Source: JAWKUK01 sp041398605
GTDB lineage: Bacteria > Planctomycetota > UBA1135 > GCA-002686595
Direction: 5' to 3'
Assembly: GCA_041398605.1 (NCBI GenBank)
Contig: JAWKUK010000025.1
Span: forward strand, 47,021-111,020
DNA: 64,000 nucleotides
The notes beneath the pieces were generated by a model. That model saw nothing but the letters and a program-made list of their open reading frames with translations. It had not been told where the DNA came from and ran no database searches. Each line of letters starts with the position of its first letter. Position 1 is the first letter of the stretch. The position numbers and the translations under genes were made by a program. Below, in pieces: positions 34,354 to 43,513 of the stretch.

Positions 34354-35864
34354 CGCGATACCTCCTGGGTCCCCGCGCGCTGCACGAGGCCGGTCACTTC
34401 ACTGCGCGCGCGCGCCGTCCAACCGGCGCGCTCGCTGGCGCTCGGCGCGAGCGCGCGGCGCTTCGCCAAGCGGTGCCGATGGATCGCGGCGCCGACCGCG
34501 ATGAGCGCCTCGTACGCCTCGGGCGACTGAATCGTCAGCCCCTCGAGGAAGTGGGTGTCGAAGTCACCCGCGCGGAACGCCGGGTGCTGCAGGACCTGCA
34601 GCGCCGCGGGCAAGCTCGTGTGCACGCCGCCGACGTTCGTCTCCTGGATCGCGCGCACCATCCGCGCGATCGCCTGCTCGCGGTTCGGCCCCCACACGAT
34701 GAGCTTCGCCAACATCGGGTCGTAGGCGAGCCCGACCTCCATGCCGCGATACATCGCCGAGTCGAGGCGCGTCCACGGGCCGCCGGGGGTGCGGAGGTTC
34801 GAGATCGTGCCGGTCGAGGGCAAGAAGCCCTGGAACGGGTTCTCGGCGTTGACGCGCACCTCGATCGCGTGCCCGCGCGGCGTCAGCGCCTCCTGCGTGT
34901 AGCCGAGCGGCTCACCGGCAGCCACGCGCAGCTGCTCGCGCACGAGGTCGATGCCGGTGATCATCTCGGTCACCGGGTGCTCGACCTGCAAGCGCGTGTT
35001 CATCTCGAGGAAGAAGAACTCGCCCTTGGACCACAGGAACTCGACGGTGCCCGCGCCCTCGTAGCCGACGGCCGCGGCCGCGCGCAGCGCGACCTCGCCC
35101 ATCTTGCGGCGCGTCTCGGGGTCGATGACGACGCTGGGCGCCTCTTCGACGAGCTTCTGGTGGCGGCGCTGGATCGAGCACTCGCGCTCGAACAGGTGGA
35201 CGCCGTTGCCGTGCGCGTCGAAGAGCACCTGCACCTCGATGTGGCGCGGCTGGTCGAGGTAGCGCTCGAGGTACACCCGCCCGTCGCCGAACGAGGTCAG
35301 GGCCTCGCTCGAGGCGGCCTTGAAGGCCGAGGTCAGGTCGCCGGGCTCGCGCACGACGCGGATGCCCTTGCCGCCGCCGCCCGCCGAGGCCTTGATGCAG
35401 ATCGGGAACCCGATGCCCTTGGCGGCCTCCGCGGCCGCTGCCGGGTCATCGACCGGGTCCGTCAGCCCCGGCACACACGGCACGCCCGCCTTCACCATCG
35501 CGCGGCGCGAGTCGATCTTGTCGCCCATCGCGTCGATCGCGCTCGGCGGCGGCCCGATCCAGACGAGGCCGGCGTCCTTGACACGCTGCGCAAAGGCCGC
35601 GCGCTCGCTCAGGAAGCCGTAGCCAGGGTGGATCGCCTGCGCGCCGGTCCGGAGCGCGGCGGCGATGATCTTGTCCTGGTCGAGGTAGCTCTCGGCGGGG
35701 GTGCGCCCGCCCAGCGGGACGGCGACGTGCGCCATGCGCGTGTGAAGGGCCCGGTCGTCGACGTCGGAGTAGACGGCGACGCACTCGATGCCCATTTCGC
35801 GGGCGGTGCGGATCACGCGGAGCGCGATCTCGCCGCGGTTGGCGATCAGGATGCGGTCGAACAT
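34350..35864 (-). CDS. Acyl-CoA carboxylase biotin carboxylase subunit
   Basis: A 504-residue biotin carboxylase. The N-terminal MFDRILIANRGEIALRVIRTA, the ATP-grasp Gly-rich loop ICIKASAGGGGKGIRVV (about 155-171), the metal/phosphate-binding FLEMNTRLQVEHPVTEM and the C-terminal EVRVNAENPFQGFLPSTG are all typical of AccC/PccA-alpha. It carboxylates biotin with ATP and bicarbonate. The ATG at 35864 overlaps the end of the MMPL gene by 19 bases, and the stop overlaps the BCCP start. With BCCP as a separate gene, it resembles a split propionyl- or acetyl-CoA carboxylase. Which acyl-CoA is used cannot be told. Confidence 0.92.
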   Translation of the reverse strand: MFDRILIANRGEIALRVIRTAREMGIECVAVYSDVDDRALHTRMAHVAVPLGGRTPAESYLDQDKIIAAALRTGAQAIHPGYGFLSERAAFAQRVKDAGLVWIGPPPSAIDAMGDKIDSRRAMVKAGVPCVPGLTDPVDDPAAAAEAAKGIGFPICIKASAGGGGKGIRVVREPGDLTSAFKAASSEALTSFGDGRVYLERYLDQPRHIEVQVLFDAHGNGVHLFERECSIQRRHQKLVEEAPSVVIDPETRRKMGEVALRAAAAVGYEGAGTVEFLWSKGEFFFLEMNTRLQVEHPVTEMITGIDLVREQLRVAAGEPLGYTQEALTPRGHAIEVRVNAENPFQGFLPSTGTISNLRTPGGPWTRLDSAMYRGMEVGLAYDPMLAKLIVWGPNREQAIARMVRAIQETNVGGVHTSLPAALQVLQHPAFRAGDFDTHFLEGLTIQSPEAYEALIAVGAAIHRHRLAKRRALAPSASERAGWTARARSEVTGLVQRAGTQEVSR

Positions 35865-38095
35865 GCGGGCGCCGATTCTCCGCGCTCCGCCCCCCGGACG
35901 CCAGCCCCGATCCAAAGCGCTGGGATGACCGCGAAGTCCGCGAAGAGCGCCCCGAGGAGCCCGAGGGCCGCCAGCGTGCCGAAGCGCGCCGTCGGCTGGA
36001 ACTCCGCCAGACCCAAACAGCCGAAGCCGACGGTCAGGATCGCGATCCCGGCGACCGCGGCCCCCCCCACGCGCTCGAAGGCCCCGAGCCGGCTGGCGCG
36101 CGGCGCCTCGCCCCCCGGGCCCGCTGCGAGCATGAGGTGGAACGTGTTGTCGAGGGCGAGCCCCACCACCGCGGAAGCGACCATGACCGTGGCGGCGTCG
36201 AGGGCGTACCCGAGCGCCCAGGCGCCCCCGAGCACCGCCGCCACGGGCACCAGGTTCGCCGCGACCGCCGTCAGCACCTGGCGCGCCCCGCGCAAGAAGC
36301 AGACGAACGAGGCGAGGGCGACGAGCGCGGTCAGTCCGAGCGACTGCGCGAGGGTGCCGACGAGCGCCTCCTGCATGGCAAACAGGCGCAGCACGCTGCC
36401 GGCGACGTGCACCTCGTACCCGTGCCCGCGCGACCAATCGTCCGCGACGCGGTGGACGTCGGCGCTGAAGCGCTGGATCTCGTCGGGGGTGTTCGCAGAC
36501 GCGCGCGCAGTGAAGCGCCACCACTCTCCGTCGCTGCCGCGCCGCCCCGTGTCGCGCAGCACAGCCGGCGCGGCGGTCGCGGCGAGCGCGCCGAGCGAGG
36601 CCAGGTCCGCGACGACCGCCGGCGGCCCGAACACGGCGCCGACCCGCGCGCACCCGCCGAGCGCGTCGCAGAGCGCGCGGGCCGCGGCCGGGTCGACGCC
36701 TTGCGGCGCACGCACGAGCACGTCGAGGCCCGACAGGCCGGCCGAGGACGAGTCGAGCGCTTCGTACTCCGCGCGGATCGGGTGGCCGACCGGGAAGTAA
36801 TCCACCGCGCTCAGCGCCACCGGCATCGCGCGCGGCGCGAGGCCGCCCGCGACGAAGAGCAGGGCCGTTGCGAGGAGCGCCAGCGGCCGCGCGCGCAGGG
36901 ACTGGAGCGCGAGGCGCCGCCAAGGCGAGCGCTGCCCCGGCGCCGCGAGCGAGCCAGTGCAGGAGAGCCCCGCGAGCGCCAGCGGCATGCAAAGGTACGA
37001 GAGCGGCACGAGCAGCGTGACCGAAGCGGCGACCGTCAAGCCGAGCTCACGCACGGCGCTGACGTCGGACGTCGCAAAGACCCCGAAGCCCGCGGCCGTC
37101 GTCGCGGCCGCGATCGCTGCAGGGCGCCACGTCGCGCGGCGCGCCAGCGTCGCGGCCCGCTCGGGCGTCTCGCCGCGCAGGACAGCGCTGCGCCAAGCGC
37201 TCGCGAGGTGCACCATCGACGCGACCATCACGACAAACACCAGGGGCCCGGCCGCGACGAGGATCATGTTCGAGGGCACATCGACGAGCCGCAGGCCCGC
37301 CCGCACGCCCAGGGCGCCGACGATGCCAGGCAGGAGCGCGACGAGCGCGAGCGTCAGCGAGCGCAGGAACAGCGCGCACACGCAGAACCCGACGATGACG
37401 AGCAGCGGCGCGAAGAAGCGGTCGACGCTCTTCGACTCGCGGTCGAGCGCAGCGGCGATGAATGGGTGCCCCGCTGCGGTCAACGAGACGCCGCGCTCGC
37501 GCGCCTCGGCGCGCAGGACGTCGAAGCCCTCGTCGAAGCCGAGGGATTGTTCAGGCCCCGCAGCCGGGTCCATCACGACAAAGAGATCGACGCGCCCGGT
37601 GGAGGCGCCGCCCAGGTCGATCGCGTGGGAGATCGGGCGCGCCTCGAACTCCGCGAGGCGCTCGGGCACCGTATGGGTGCGCAGCCCGGGCAGGTGCAGG
37701 CCATCGACGACCCGTGCCGCCCCCGGCAGCGCGTGCAGGCGCGCCGCGAGGCCGTCCAGCCACGCGGCCTCGGCCGCGTCCGTCGCGTCGAAGTCCGCGA
37801 CCCGGACCAAGACCAGCGCGTCCCCGCCGAAGCGCTCGAGCAGGAGCTCGTACCCGGGGTCCGCGCCGGCGGCTTCTGCCCACGACTCGACACGGTTGTC
37901 CGTGCGCAGGCCTTGGCCGTAGCGCCCCGCGGCGAGCGCAAAGGCGAGCGTCAGCGCGATGACCCACCACGCGCGCCAGCGCGCCGCGGCGGTCGGCGCG
38001 TGCAGCGCGCCGGGCACCGGCGCGACGACGCCATCGGCGTCCGATTCAGGTTCAGGGGCAGGGGACACGTGGGCAGGGAGGGACAGCACAGGCAC
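35846..38095 (-). CDS. MMPL/RND-superfamily membrane transporter
   Basis: A 749-residue protein with one N-terminal helix (WWVIALTLAFALAAGRYGQG), a large periplasmic loop, six helices (about 235-400), a second loop, and about five more helices (about 590-740). This is the duplicated layout of MMPL/RND exporters. Conserved segments include FFAPLLVIVGFCVCALFLR, VPSNMILVAAGPLVFVVMVASMVH and YALDAATVMVASAVVGLALDNTFHLML. MMPL proteins export lipids or hydrophobic compounds. The GTG at 38095 gives the only complete N-terminus. It heads a minus-strand operon with accC, BCCP and a flavoprotein oxidase. Linkage of an exporter to an acyl-CoA carboxylase hints at lipid export. Confidence 0.86.
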   Translation of the reverse strand: MPVLSLPAHVSPAPEPESDADGVVAPVPGALHAPTAAARWRAWWVIALTLAFALAAGRYGQGLRTDNRVESWAEAAGADPGYELLLERFGGDALVLVRVADFDATDAAEAAWLDGLAARLHALPGAARVVDGLHLPGLRTHTVPERLAEFEARPISHAIDLGGASTGRVDLFVVMDPAAGPEQSLGFDEGFDVLRAEARERGVSLTAAGHPFIAAALDRESKSVDRFFAPLLVIVGFCVCALFLRSLTLALVALLPGIVGALGVRAGLRLVDVPSNMILVAAGPLVFVVMVASMVHLASAWRSAVLRGETPERAATLARRATWRPAAIAAATTAAGFGVFATSDVSAVRELGLTVAASVTLLVPLSYLCMPLALAGLSCTGSLAAPGQRSPWRRLALQSLRARPLALLATALLFVAGGLAPRAMPVALSAVDYFPVGHPIRAEYEALDSSSAGLSGLDVLVRAPQGVDPAAARALCDALGGCARVGAVFGPPAVVADLASLGALAATAAPAVLRDTGRRGSDGEWWRFTARASANTPDEIQRFSADVHRVADDWSRGHGYEVHVAGSVLRLFAMQEALVGTLAQSLGLTALVALASFVCFLRGARQVLTAVAANLVPVAAVLGGAWALGYALDAATVMVASAVVGLALDNTFHLMLAAGPGGEAPRASRLGAFERVGGAAVAGIAILTVGFGCLGLAEFQPTARFGTLAALGLLGALFADFAVIPALWIGAGVRGAERGESAPACSTAS

Positions 38096-38237
38096 CCCGA
38101 GGGGTACGCAGCGCGGGTCCTAGTGTGTTCCCCAGTATCGGACATGCGCTCACTTCGCATGCGCGCGTCGCGGTGGTTTGCGGCCCGTTGGGCAGCGGCG
38201 GTTCGCGGCCCGTTGGGTCGCGGCGGAGTCACCGCGC

Positions 38238-38513
38238 TCAGGCAGCAGGTGCAGCCGTCCCGGCATCAAGGCCGGGACGGCCGCTTTCTCTGCCTCCAAC
38301 GAGCGCCCGCCCGGTCGGCTCCGCGGCAGGCTGGAAGCCAGCCGCCGCGAGCCGTTCCCGGAAGGAGTCGGAGACCCCGAGCGCGACCGCGAGTCGTTCC
38401 CCCGTCTCAGGGTCGCGCCAGTAGAACCACGTCTCTGCGACCTCCTCGCGCCCCCCACGGCGGACATGTCCGCGCGCGGTCGAGTGCTGGTCATCGCTGG
38501 ATCGGTGTTTCAT
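38238..38513 (-). CDS. Small hypothetical protein
   Basis: A 91-residue protein whose middle (VAETWFYWRDPETGERLAV then GVSDSFRERLAAAGFQPAAEP) looks like real coding sequence. A GAGGAG is seen ten bases before the ATG at 38513. The front is polar and basic; the tail ends in Gly/Ala-rich sequence that overlaps a 10-bp hairpin. No family is known to me. It lies 142 bases upstream of the MMPL gene on the same strand. Coding is plausible but not proven. Confidence 0.5.
   Translation of the reverse strand: MKHRSSDDQHSTARGHVRRGGREEVAETWFYWRDPETGERLAVALGVSDSFRERLAAAGFQPAAEPTGRALVGGRESGRPGLDAGTAAPAA
38255..38280. terminator. Hairpin at the 3' end of the small gene
   Basis: A perfect 10-bp stem (CCGTCCCGGC with GCCGGGACGG) and a six-base loop (ATCAAG). 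It overlaps the last codons of the small minus-strand gene ending at 38238. It has no T-tract and may act as a weak terminator or attenuator before the MMPL operon. Imperfect 25-bp direct repeats (CGGCCCGTTGGG core) lie beside it at about 38171-38222. Confidence 0.4.
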
Positions 38514-38910
38514 CGTTCAAGGTCTCCTCTTCGCTTCGTCATCAGGTCCAGCCATCCCCCCGGACGCTGGCCTGCCTACTCAGTCGCCCCCGCGCCCGCC
38601 TTGTTTCACGGAACCGGTCGAAACCGGCCGCGCCACACGGAACCTGTACCGGCTGCGCCGGCAGGGTCCCGATCAGGGGCAAAGGGCCGCCCGAGCGACG
38701 GCGAGTGTCATTTCAAAGCCCCGTTTCCGGCGCGCTGCCTGGTGTACGCAGCACCCGCCGCGGGGTTCACTCTGACTACGTGCCTCGGGCGCCGATTCAT
38801 CGTCAAGACCGTGCAAAGTCGACGAATTCGGAGCGCGCGGCTTTCCGGGAAACGCGCGCCATCGGCCGCGCCCCTCCGCCCCACCGCCCCTCCGCCCCAC
38901 CGAGGGTGCG
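38514..38910. other. 397-bp region without a convincing gene
   Basis: This stretch is less GC-biased than the genes and contains no domain-like frame on either strand. It shows a duplicated GCCCCTCCGCCCCACC-like phrase near 38870-38900 and an ACCGGTCGAAACCGGCC inverted-repeat-like piece near 38612. Nothing else is recognised. It may hold promoters for the small minus-strand gene ending at 38238. Confidence 0.5.
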
Positions 38911-39240
38911 TCAATAGCGCGCCATCGAGCGGTCCACCTCGGCCGCCCAGCGGTCGACGCCGCCGACCAGGTTGAACAGGCGCTCGAAGCCGAGCCGCGC
39001 GAGGCCCGCGGCGGCGTGGGCGCTCCGCACGCCGTGGTGACAGATGCACACCGTCGGCGCGTCGGGGTCGAGCTCGGTGTGGCGCACGCTGAGCTCCGAG
39101 AGCGGCACGTGGGTCACGCCGGGCAGCGCGCAGATCGCGAGCTCTTCCGCCTCGCGGACGTCGAGCAGGACCAGCGCTTCACCCGCGGCGAGCCGCGCGG
39201 CGAGGTCCTTCGGAAAGAGCGCTTCAGGGGTGGCGGTCAT
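38911..39240 (-). CDS. Rhodanese-domain protein
   Basis: A 109-residue single rhodanese domain: ALVLLDVREAEELAICALPGVTHVPLSEL, then the active-site loop VCICHHGVRSAHAA with the catalytic Cys in C-H-H-G-V-R-S, and a C-terminal LFNLVGGVDRWAAEVD. Rhodaneses transfer sulfane sulfur from thiosulfate, persulfides or polysulfides. Short stand-alone forms often feed sulfur to cofactor synthesis or detoxify cyanide. The ATG at 39240 is the obvious start. An AT-rich inverted repeat upstream (39331-39345) may be its operator or promoter element. Confidence 0.92.
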   Translation of the reverse strand: MTATPEALFPKDLAARLAAGEALVLLDVREAEELAICALPGVTHVPLSELSVRHTELDPDAPTVCICHHGVRSAHAAAGLARLGFERLFNLVGGVDRWAAEVDRSMARY

Positions 39241-39330
39241 CGGGCTGGTCGCGTCTAGAAGGCTGCACCACAGAACGCGGTTCGCAGCGTGGTGCTCCTG
39301 TGCGTTGGAGCGAGGCGCAGCAAGTCCCTC

Positions 39331-39345
39331 ATAGCTTAATGCTAT
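39331..39345. promoter_or_regulatory. AT-rich inverted repeat upstream of the rhodanese gene
   Basis: ATAGCTTAATGCTAT (perfect 5-bp arms around TTAAT) sits in otherwise GC-rich DNA about 90 bases before the rhodanese ATG on the minus strand. AT-rich palindromes like this are unusual here and often mark operators or a -10 region. No regulator is known. Confidence 0.4.
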
Positions 39346-39425
39346 TTGGAACCTTGCTGCAACGCGGCTCCGGCGCGCGGGAGCGCCGCGATGCGAATCG
39401 CGTTCTGTGGCGCAGGCTTCCAGGT

Positions 39426-41951
39426 TCACTCGACGACAAGCGACGGGCGATCGAACTCGGCGGCCTGGGGCGCGCCGAGCATGCCGAGCACCGTCGGCGC
39501 GATGTCGAGCACGCTGAAGGGCGCGGCGTCCGTCGTGCGCACCTTGCGGTTCGCGAAGAAGATGCCGGTCACGACGTTCGGGTCATTCGAGGCGTGGTCC
39601 CCGGACCAGTTGCTGTCGTTGTCCTCGAACAGATCCCCGACGACGATCTCGCCGCTGGGCGCTTCGACCAAGCGCAGGTTGCCGCTGACCGAGGTCCACG
39701 CGACGCGGTAGAACTCGGCCATCCCGAGCATGAGGTCGGCGCACGGATACTCGAGGGAGCCCCACGCGTCCGGGCCGTCGTACATCCCTGGCATCTTGCG
39801 CGCGCTCGCGCCCGCAGCGACCTCGCCGTCCTTGAGCGCTTGGAAGCGCTCCTGGATGCGCGCCAGCACGCCATCGGCCTCCTCCATCGTCACGATGCCC
39901 GCGGGCTCGCGCCCCTGGAGATTGAGGTAGACCATCCCGAGCCCGAGCGAGTATGCCTGCGTGCGCGACCAATCGATCGCGGACGAGAGCGAGCGCTGGC
40001 TCGTGCTCGAGAGGTCGTCCTTGAGGGTCAAGAAGCCCTCCTTCGCGAGCCAGTTGTTGACGACCAGGCCGCGGCGATAGCTCGTGAAGCCGTGGTCGGC
40101 GCAGAGCATCAGCGTGTCCTCCGGCGCGAGCGCCGCCAGCACTTCGCCGACGACGCGGTCCATCTGGCGATAGATCGCGGGCACCGCGTCTGCGAGCGTG
40201 ATCTCCTCGCCGAAGAACGTCACCTTGCGCGCCGCCTCTTCCGCGTCGTGCATCGGGTGCAGCGGGTCGTAGCAGCGATACAGGATGTGCTGCACGCGGT
40301 CGGTCACCGTGAACACGCTGAAGAGCAAGCGCCAGTCCCGCTTCTTCAGCATCTCTTGCGTCAATCGCCGGCGATACGCGTGCGTGAACTCGACGTCCTC
40401 CAGGAACGCCTCGACCGGCATCAGCTCGTCCTTCTGCTGGTTCGTCATGCAGCCCCAGCCGAGGGTCTCGAACGTCCCTCCGTTGAGCTTGACGAGCTCT
40501 GCGCCAAAGGACTGCGGCTGAGTGACGGGCTGCCAGAAGGCCTGGTGCTCGGGGTCGATGTGCAGCGAATCGACGTACAGCTCGAACGGCTCGTCATGGA
40601 CGACCCGGACCCGCGTGACCGCGTGCGCCTTCACGAGCGGCGACAGGTCGAAGCGCAGGCTGTACATGTCGCTCCACGCGCCGCTCGCGACGCGCTGCGT
40701 CGTGTTGCCGAGCGTCACGTCGTAGCCCCCGCCTGAGACGCGCTGCACAGTCAACGGCTGGGTGACGCGGTGCTTGTAGCCCTTCTCGCCGTCGAACTCG
40801 GCGATGGCCTCCTTGAGCTCGTCGCGCTCGGCGCGCAGCGGCTTGGCCTCGTTGAAGCCGATGTCGGCGCTGTCCAGCTTGGCTTGGAGCTCCGTGAGGC
40901 GCGCGCTCATGCGATCACGCGCGACGAAGTCGAGGGGGCCGAAGACCTGCGTCTCGATCGAGTCGCCTTTCCAGTCGACGCGGAAGATGGTGCCGGTGCC
41001 GGACTTCGAGCTCGAGGTGTCCCCCTTCGGCGCGCGGCCGCCCGACAGCTCGTCGGTCGTGTACAGGAACCACTCGCCGTTCGATCCGCCGCGCAGGTCC
41101 GGCAGGCCGAGGCCGTAGAGCGTGCGCGCGCCCTCCGCGCCGGGCCGACCGAGCGACAACGCTGCGTCGAGCGCGACCGACTGCTGCCCGGCGCGCGCAG
41201 CGTGGATCCAGAAGCCGTCGAGCTCGACTTGGTTCTGCCAGACGCCCGGGACCTCGCTCGGGATCTCCGCCCCCATGCGCCATGCGCCGAAGCCGACGCC
41301 GGCGCCGACGAGCCCCGAGAGGAGCACCGCCACGAAGTTCCCCGCGCGCAGCAGCAGCTTGAAGGCGAGCAGCAGCACGAGGAACGCGCCGACGCCGGCG
41401 CCGAGCGCCACCTTGTCGCGGCCGTGCTTGACGAACAGCCCGAGCAGGCCAGAGGGCTCGAGCTCCGAGGTCGCGACGGTCGCCTGGCGCACGTGCGCGT
41501 AGTCGGGGCTCGGCTGGCCGCCGATGATGGAGCGCTTGATGAAGCTCGCCACGCCGTTCTTGGCCGGGTTGGCGCCCGTGTTGATCGCGGCCCAGCCGGC
41601 CGCGGACTCAGCGGGGTCGGTCGAGACGAGGGGGCCCGCGGTCCCTTCGGCCGCGAGCTTGGCGAGGTTCGGCAGCTGGCCCTCGGCCATCAGGCGCTCG
41701 GTCGTGCGCCAATCGGCGCCGTCGAAGCCGAGCACGACCACACGACCGTCCGCGGCAGCGCGCGCGGGGGCCATTGGCGCCGCGGCCGCGGCCGGCGCGA
41801 CACGCGCGGCCGACGCGGCAGGCGCCCCGGCCAAGGACGCGTGGCCCTCCGCCGCCCCAGCGAGGCCCGGCGACACGAGGCACAGGACCAGCGTGAGATG
41901 CCGGACGGGCGTGAGGCACCTGGCGAGTTCGAGCGTGGGGCGTTGCGACAT
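39426..41951 (-). CDS. Alkaline-phosphatase-superfamily protein with inserted membrane helices
   Basis: An 841-residue protein with a signal peptide (LTLVLCLVSPGLAGAAEG). The phosphodiesterase/nucleotide-pyrophosphatase fold is seen in VVVLGFDGADWRTTERLM (metal Asp) and the Thr-containing PAESAAGWAAINTGANPAKNG (nucleophile region). It continues in FSVFTVTDRVQHILYRCYDPL, LMLCADHGFTSYRRG and WSGDHASNDPNVVTGIFFA (metal ligands). Between about 175 and 230 two hydrophobic stretches (GAGVGAFLVLLLAFKLLL and FVAVLLSGLVGAGVGFGAW) interrupt the enzyme domain, so it is probably membrane-tied in the middle. It likely cleaves phosphodiesters or phosphates outside the cytoplasm. The ATG at 41951 starts the signal peptide. 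It is divergent from the gene at 42120. Confidence 0.87.
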   Translation of the reverse strand: MSQRPTLELARCLTPVRHLTLVLCLVSPGLAGAAEGHASLAGAPAASAARVAPAAAAAPMAPARAAADGRVVVLGFDGADWRTTERLMAEGQLPNLAKLAAEGTAGPLVSTDPAESAAGWAAINTGANPAKNGVASFIKRSIIGGQPSPDYAHVRQATVATSELEPSGLLGLFVKHGRDKVALGAGVGAFLVLLLAFKLLLRAGNFVAVLLSGLVGAGVGFGAWRMGAEIPSEVPGVWQNQVELDGFWIHAARAGQQSVALDAALSLGRPGAEGARTLYGLGLPDLRGGSNGEWFLYTTDELSGGRAPKGDTSSSKSGTGTIFRVDWKGDSIETQVFGPLDFVARDRMSARLTELQAKLDSADIGFNEAKPLRAERDELKEAIAEFDGEKGYKHRVTQPLTVQRVSGGGYDVTLGNTTQRVASGAWSDMYSLRFDLSPLVKAHAVTRVRVVHDEPFELYVDSLHIDPEHQAFWQPVTQPQSFGAELVKLNGGTFETLGWGCMTNQQKDELMPVEAFLEDVEFTHAYRRRLTQEMLKKRDWRLLFSVFTVTDRVQHILYRCYDPLHPMHDAEEAARKVTFFGEEITLADAVPAIYRQMDRVVGEVLAALAPEDTLMLCADHGFTSYRRGLVVNNWLAKEGFLTLKDDLSSTSQRSLSSAIDWSRTQAYSLGLGMVYLNLQGREPAGIVTMEEADGVLARIQERFQALKDGEVAAGASARKMPGMYDGPDAWGSLEYPCADLMLGMAEFYRVAWTSVSGNLRLVEAPSGEIVVGDLFEDNDSNWSGDHASNDPNVVTGIFFANRKVRTTDAAPFSVLDIAPTVLGMLGAPQAAEFDRPSLVVE

Positions 41952-42119
41952 GCTGCGGACGGCGAAGAGAGAAGGGACTAAGATGTTGGGCCCCCAGCGT
42001 CCTGGGGAGCCCACGGGGCGGCCCCGGTCCGGCGCGCGGCCACCTCCCAGGGGGCGGCGGCGCAGCCAGTCCGATGGCGTCCGAGACACTCACCGAGCAC
42101 GAGAGAACAGAGGCAAGGC

Positions 42120-43499
42120 ATGCGCAACCACCAGCGAGCGATGCTCCGCGAACGGCCCTCCCTTGTCTCCCCGACGCTCCGCGAGGGCGCCCAGGATACG
42201 CGCGCCGCGCGGGGCGCGCACCGAGAGTCGGCCGTATCGGAGCGCGCGCACGAGGCGGGCCCCGGGGTCAGCTCGGGGGTCGGCCCGGGTGTCAGCTCGG
42301 GGTCCGGGTCGAGGTGGGCGTCTCGGAGCGGTGCACGGGCGCTGTCGCGGGGCTCAGCGTCGGTCGCGCCCCTGCTGCTGCTCGCGCTCGTGGCGCTCGG
42401 CGCGCTCGCCTTCTTCATGGGGCGCGGCGCGCCCGCGCCCTCCGCGACCGGGTCCGTGTTGCCGCAGCCCACCGCCGAGCGCGCGGCCCCGGCCGCGGCG
42501 CAGCAGGCGAGCGCGCTCGCCGATGAGCGGCGCGCCTCCAACAGCGGCGCGCCCATGGGGATGATCGAGGCTGGCCCGATCCAGTACACGGACTCGAGCG
42601 AATGGTCGCAGCTCGGCAAGGTCTTCGACGGCACCGGGACGATCGCGGTCGATCTGCGCGTCGCGCCGGGCGTCCCCGACCCCACGACATGGACGCTGCA
42701 CTTGACGCCGTCACCCTTCGTCGCAGGTCGCGAACAGGCTGTGTCCCGCGAGCTCGAGTTCACGCGCGGTGAGCGCTCGGTCGAAGCGATCGACCTGCCG
42801 ATGGCGGCCTACCGGGTGTTCGCCTCCGCGCCGGGCTTGATGTCCTCGCCGCAGGACGTCGTCCTGCACAAGCTCGCGGGGCACGAGCACCTGCCTGGCA
42901 TGAACTTCGTGCGCGTGGCCTTGACCCTCGAGACCGCTGGGCAAGTCTGGGGCACCATCGTGGAGTCGAGCGGGCGGCCCGCGGCGGACCTCGCGGTGAC
43001 GCTGCGCGAGGTCGGCGGCGACCGCCGCGCGTCCGCGACGACCAACGGCAACGGGGTCTATCGCTTCGAGGACGTGCTCCCCGGGAGCTGGGCCCTGTTG
43101 ATCGGCGATGTCGACCGCCCGCTGCTGCCCACGTCGAAGGTCGAGACCACCTCCGGGGACCTCGAGCTGCCGACGCTGACGCTGCCAGAGCTCGTGCACA
43201 TCGAAGTCCTCGTCGTCGACGACCTGGAGCGCCCGTTGCCCGGCGCTGAGGTCAGCGGCTTCCGGCGGGCGAACGGCGCGGGCTCCTTCCGCGGCACAAC
43301 GGACGCCGTCGGGCGCTACATGGCCCGCTACTTCCAGCCCGGGCCGTGGCGCTTCGACGGCGTGCATGAAGAGCTCGATCGCGAGGGTCGCCTCGACATC
43401 GAAGTCAAGCTCACGGGCGATGGGCGCGATGGCGCGGGCCCCGACGGGGTGCAGCACGTCACCGTGTACCTCCCGCCGCGGCCGAAGCTCCCCCGCTGA
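42120..43499 (+). CDS. Membrane-anchored protein with carboxypeptidase-regulatory-like domains
   Basis: A 459-residue protein. Residues 1-80 are disordered, Arg/Ser/Gly-rich with a PGVSSG repeat. One helix (VAPLLLLALVALGALAFFMG, about 82-101) anchors it. From about 170 to the end there are Ig-like beta domains with the regulatory-domain phrases GQVWGTIVESSGRPAADLAVTL, GVYRFEDVLPGSWALLIGD and HIEVLVVDDLERPLPGAEV. Such domains are usual in extracellular or periplasmic proteins of Planctomycetes and give no enzymatic hint. A purine-rich AGAGGCAAGG precedes the ATG at 42120. It is divergent from the phosphatase-like gene. Confidence 0.8.
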   Translation: MRNHQRAMLRERPSLVSPTLREGAQDTRAARGAHRESAVSERAHEAGPGVSSGVGPGVSSGSGSRWASRSGARALSRGSASVAPLLLLALVALGALAFFMGRGAPAPSATGSVLPQPTAERAAPAAAQQASALADERRASNSGAPMGMIEAGPIQYTDSSEWSQLGKVFDGTGTIAVDLRVAPGVPDPTTWTLHLTPSPFVAGREQAVSRELEFTRGERSVEAIDLPMAAYRVFASAPGLMSSPQDVVLHKLAGHEHLPGMNFVRVALTLETAGQVWGTIVESSGRPAADLAVTLREVGGDRRASATTNGNGVYRFEDVLPGSWALLIGDVDRPLLPTSKVETTSGDLELPTLTLPELVHIEVLVVDDLERPLPGAEVSGFRRANGAGSFRGTTDAVGRYMARYFQPGPWRFDGVHEELDREGRLDIEVKLTGDGRDGAGPDGVQHVTVYLPPRPKLPR

Positions 43500-43513
43500 G
43501 GGCTGACTGGCGC

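Noticed and set aside
36137..38917. A 926-codon plus-strand frame opposite the MMPL gene
   Set aside because: It overlaps the MMPL protein with clear membrane helices; its own translation is low-complexity and charged.
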